A stretch of DNA of 64,000 nt from JADJLQ01 sp034439915 (GTDB lineage: Bacteria; Bacteroidota; Bacteroidia; Chitinophagales; Saprospiraceae). The stretch lies in the NCBI GenBank assembly GCA_034439915.1, contig JAWXBI010000219.1, positions 1 to 64,000 on the forward strand, written 5' to 3'. The notes under the pieces were generated by a model, which was not told the DNA's origin, did not search any database, and worked only from the letters and a program-made list of their open reading frames with translations. Below are positions 61,696 through 64,000 of the stretch, one piece after another (within the stretch, counting starts at the first letter, position 1; the number at the start of each line of letters is the position of its first letter). A program made the position numbers and the translations under genes.

Positions 61696-62775
61696 ATGGC
61701 TTATTCAATTAAAATAGAAAAAACTAAAAATTCGCGTTTAGATCAAATTGATTTAGAGCATGTGGTTTTCGGTCACACCTTTACAGATCATATGTTTGTG
61801 GCGGATTATTTGGATGGACAATGGACCAATTTTGAAATAAAACCGGTGAGTGAAATGCTTATCCATCCTGCTAATCTTACCTTACATTACGGTCAGGCTA
61901 TTTTTGAAGGAATGAAAGCAACCAAAGACCTGGATGGGGCTCCTGTATTGTTTCGGCCTGAACTCAATGCCAGAAGAATGAATTTTTCAGCTCGTCGTAT
62001 GTGTATGGCTGAAATCCCGGAAGACCTGTTTTTAGAAGCATTGACTACACTCATTGACCTGGATTCCAATTGGATCCCTCAAAATGAAGAAGGAGCACTT
62101 TATATCCGTCCCTATATGTTTGCTATGGACAGTTTTATTGGTGTGGCTGCTTCTGAAACCTACCGTTTTGTAGTTTTCCTGATGCCGGTAGGACCTTATT
62201 ATTCCAATCCTATCAAACTATGGGTAGAACGCAAATATGCCAGGGCAGTTAAGGGAGGGACCGGAGAAGCCAAAGCTTGCGGCAACTATGCGGGTTCCCT
62301 TTACCCGGCCAAACTAGCCAGACAAAAAGGATTTGATCAGCTATTGTGGACCGATGCCTTAGAACATAAATGGGTGGAGGAAAGCGGCACCATGAATGTA
62401 TTTTTTGTGATCGGTGATTCAGTCGTCACCCCTTCATTGGATGGTTCCATCCTCCATGGAATTACCCGGGAGTCGGCAATCACTATTTTAAAGGAGAAGG
62501 GATATAAGGTTGAAGAAAGGCCGGTCAGCATAGATGAACTATTCCAGGCGCACGAAAAAGGTATACTTACAGAAGCTTTCGGAGTAGGTACAGCGGTAGT
62601 GGTGATCCCATTCAAATCCATAACAGACGAAAACAAAACCCTCAATTTTCAGCCTGAGACGTTTAAGATATCCAGTTTGATAAAGGCAGAATTGACCGGA
62701 TTGAAAAAAGGTACTATTCCAGACCGGCATGGATGGATATACCCAATTAAGAACCTGGAACCCGTATCAGCATAA
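61696..62775 (+). CDS. ilvE: branched-chain amino acid aminotransferase
   Basis: A 359-residue class IV PLP enzyme that makes leucine, isoleucine and valine from their oxo acids. ATG 61696 is selected because a -7 box lies at 61662-61669 and the longer frame overlaps the divergent gene. Motifs: HYGQAIFEGMKA, RPYMFAMD, the PLP-Lys segment GGTGEAKACGNYAGSL, VEESGTMNVFF and GITRESA. The length fits the BCAT type II (BcaT) branch. It is the only amino-acid biosynthesis gene in this part. Confidence 0.95.
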   Translation: MAYSIKIEKTKNSRLDQIDLEHVVFGHTFTDHMFVADYLDGQWTNFEIKPVSEMLIHPANLTLHYGQAIFEGMKATKDLDGAPVLFRPELNARRMNFSARRMCMAEIPEDLFLEALTTLIDLDSNWIPQNEEGALYIRPYMFAMDSFIGVAASETYRFVVFLMPVGPYYSNPIKLWVERKYARAVKGGTGEAKACGNYAGSLYPAKLARQKGFDQLLWTDALEHKWVEESGTMNVFFVIGDSVVTPSLDGSILHGITRESAITILKEKGYKVEERPVSIDELFQAHEKGILTEAFGVGTAVVVIPFKSITDENKTLNFQPETFKISSLIKAELTGLKKGTIPDRHGWIYPIKNLEPVSA

Positions 62776-62830
62776 GAAGAACCCGGGGTTAGCTGATTTA
62801 TTTTATTTTCCGCCGTTTAATCACTGGTGA

Positions 62831-64000
62831 TTATTCTGGTTTAAAGCACCGTTCAAGTATAGATATTACTTGTGCATCGTGGACCTTTTTATATCCCGTG
62901 GCGACTGAAGGAGATGCCGGACGGGTAATCGGTTCAAATACTCCAGGTAATATACTATTGATGTATATCCAACCCCCCATATTAAAAGGCTCTTCCTGAA
63001 CCCAATACAATTTGGCTTTTTTATACTTCGTCAGCAATAAGTCCATTTGACTGGCAGGTAGTGGATACAATTGTTCAATTCGAACCAGTGCAATATCTTC
63101 CCGTTTGTACTCTGTCCTGCGGCGAAGGAGTTCGTAATACAATTGACCGGAACAGAAAAAAGCTTTGGTAATCTTTTTTGAATTGGCCATAGTGGGGTCG
63201 TCAATGATCTCCAGAAATTGGGAGTCATTCGTAAAATCTGAAACCGGAGAAACACATAAAGGATCCCTGAGCATAGATTTTGGCGACATGACTATCAGAG
63301 GTTTACGGAAAGGCCGGGCGAGTTGGCGTCGTAATGCGTGAAAAAAATTGGCCGGAGTGGTTATATTACAGATGCACCAATTACAATCTGCACTGACCTG
63401 AAGAAAACGTTCTGGCCTGGCATTGGAATGCTCTGGCCCCTGTCCATCGTAGCCATGAGGTAGCAGCATCACCAGCCCACTCATTCGTTGCCATTTGGCT
63501 TCGGCGGAAGCTATAAATTGATCCACCATGGTCTGAGCTCCATTATAAAAATCTCCGAATTGCGCTTCCCAGATCACCAGATGGTCCGGGGAGGCTAAAG
63601 AATACCCATATTCAAAACCGAGTACGCCGAATTCGGACAATAAACTGTTGTATATAAAAAACCTGCCTGATGTATCCGGCAAGGAGCTCAAACGGTTGTA
63701 TTCGGCGTTGGTTTCCGCATCATAAAATACCGCGTGCCGATGTGAAAACGTCCCTCTTTTAACATCCTGGCCGCTAATACGCACATTCTTTCCCTCTTTG
63801 AGCAGAGATCCGTAAGCCAATAATTCTGCCAATGCCCAGTCAAGTTTGCCGGACCCTGTCATTTCCTGATAGGTCTTCATCATCCGGTTAATTTGCGCGA
63901 GGGGATGAAACCCTTCCGGGATTTGGAGCAAGTGCTGAATGACCTGTTCCAAAGTGGTTTTCTGTATTCCCGTTATTGGAGACTGCTCAAAATCAACGGG
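62831..64000 (-). CDS. sucA: 2-oxoglutarate dehydrogenase E1 component, C-terminal part (partial)
   Basis: The gene runs off the right edge of the window: the frame is open to 64000, and about 389 C-terminal residues are seen of the roughly 900 expected. Signatures include RISGQDVKRGTFSHRHAV, FGVLGFEYGYS, WEAQFGDFYNGAQ and HGYDGQGPEHSNARPERFLQ (the E1o active-site region), then EEPFNMGGW at the end. The E1 decarboxylates 2-oxoglutarate and passes the succinyl group to E2. The first Met-like start (TTG 63952) is internal. Confidence 0.95.
   Translation of the reverse strand, partial: PVDFEQSPITGIQKTTLEQVIQHLLQIPEGFHPLAQINRMMKTYQEMTGSGKLDWALAELLAYGSLLKEGKNVRISGQDVKRGTFSHRHAVFYDAETNAEYNRLSSLPDTSGRFFIYNSLLSEFGVLGFEYGYSLASPDHLVIWEAQFGDFYNGAQTMVDQFIASAEAKWQRMSGLVMLLPHGYDGQGPEHSNARPERFLQVSADCNWCICNITTPANFFHALRRQLARPFRKPLIVMSPKSMLRDPLCVSPVSDFTNDSQFLEIIDDPTMANSKKITKAFFCSGQLYYELLRRRTEYKREDIALVRIEQLYPLPASQMDLLLTKYKKAKLYWVQEEPFNMGGWIYINSILPGVFEPITRPASPSVATGYKKVHDAQVISILERCFKPE

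Noticed and set aside
62776..62800. AACCCGGGGTT as a terminator after ilvE
   Set aside because: Loop too short and no clear T-run directly after; too weak to call.
1..64000. Mobile elements, CRISPR arrays, prophage, rRNA and tRNA genes
   Set aside because: No transposase, integrase, repeat array, or rRNA/tRNA-like stretch was seen in coding or intergenic DNA.

Overview
The window is a chromosomal stretch of a Bacteroidota bacterium. The evidence is a protein with a type IX secretion C-terminal sorting domain, two TonB-dependent receptors with carboxypeptidase-like N-terminal domains, a TonB receptor paired with a DUF4249 lipoprotein, a single fused SecDF, a TamB-like giant protein, DUF4296 and DUF6438 lipoproteins, and repeated TAnnTTTG-type promoter cores, several with an upstream TTTG or TTG. 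Gene content and protein style resemble the Saprospiria, but that placement is inference. The DNA is gene-dense (about 52 supported coding sequences), moderately AT-rich and looks vertically inherited. I see no rRNA, tRNA, CRISPR array, insertion sequence, phage or integrase gene.

Layout. 1-7.6 kb: an orphan coiled-coil protein, a membrane TPR protein, pyruvate dehydrogenase E1 alpha, recF with a DciA-like DUF721 gene, a SixA-like phosphatase with a DUF4296 lipoprotein, and a PhoB/PhoR-type two-component pair. 7.6-23.4 kb: M23 endopeptidase, folP, a secreted amidohydrolase, a 1624-residue TamB-like protein, a fused FAD/Fe-S oxidoreductase, a saccharopine-dehydrogenase-like enzyme, a LuxE/PaaK-like acyl transferase and an N-acetylmuramoyl-L-alanine amidase. 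23.5-28.2 kb: ccmB-ccmC-ccmD for heme handling, translationally coupled to a glutamate-type dehydrogenase, then an Lrp/AsnC regulator coupled to a TraB/GumN protein. 28.2-38.8 kb: TonB receptor plus DUF4249, M28 peptidase with PDZ, two glycosyltransferases, a clan-A-like glycosidase, a sugar porter and purU. 38.8-42.3 kb: a stand-alone OmpA domain, a membrane-anchored PspA-like coiled-coil protein with a partner coiled-coil protein, and DUF2130. 42.5-51 kb: gpsA, DUF6438 lipoprotein, yidC, an HhH/beta-barrel protein and mutS, all on the minus strand. 51-64 kb: TerB-like protein, T9SS cargo divergent from a TonB receptor, DUF2721 membrane protein, Kbp/YgaU-like BON-LysM protein, secDF, a TPR-PD40-OmpA protein, an orphan gene, a branched-chain aminotransferase and the 3' end of sucA.

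A common theme is envelope biogenesis: protein export and insertion (SecDF, YidC), outer-membrane lipid or protein assembly (TamB), peptidoglycan cleavage and tethering (M23, amidase, LysM, OmpA domains) and nutrient receptors.

The observations most worth following are: a heme-handling CcmC with an IPT/TIG-like periplasmic insert; the PspA-like two-gene membrane module; a ComEA-like helix-hairpin-helix pair fused to a predicted outer-membrane barrel; a possible ATT start for recF; and a TTATAA palindrome that ends two convergent genes. No wholly new multi-gene system is proven by reading alone.
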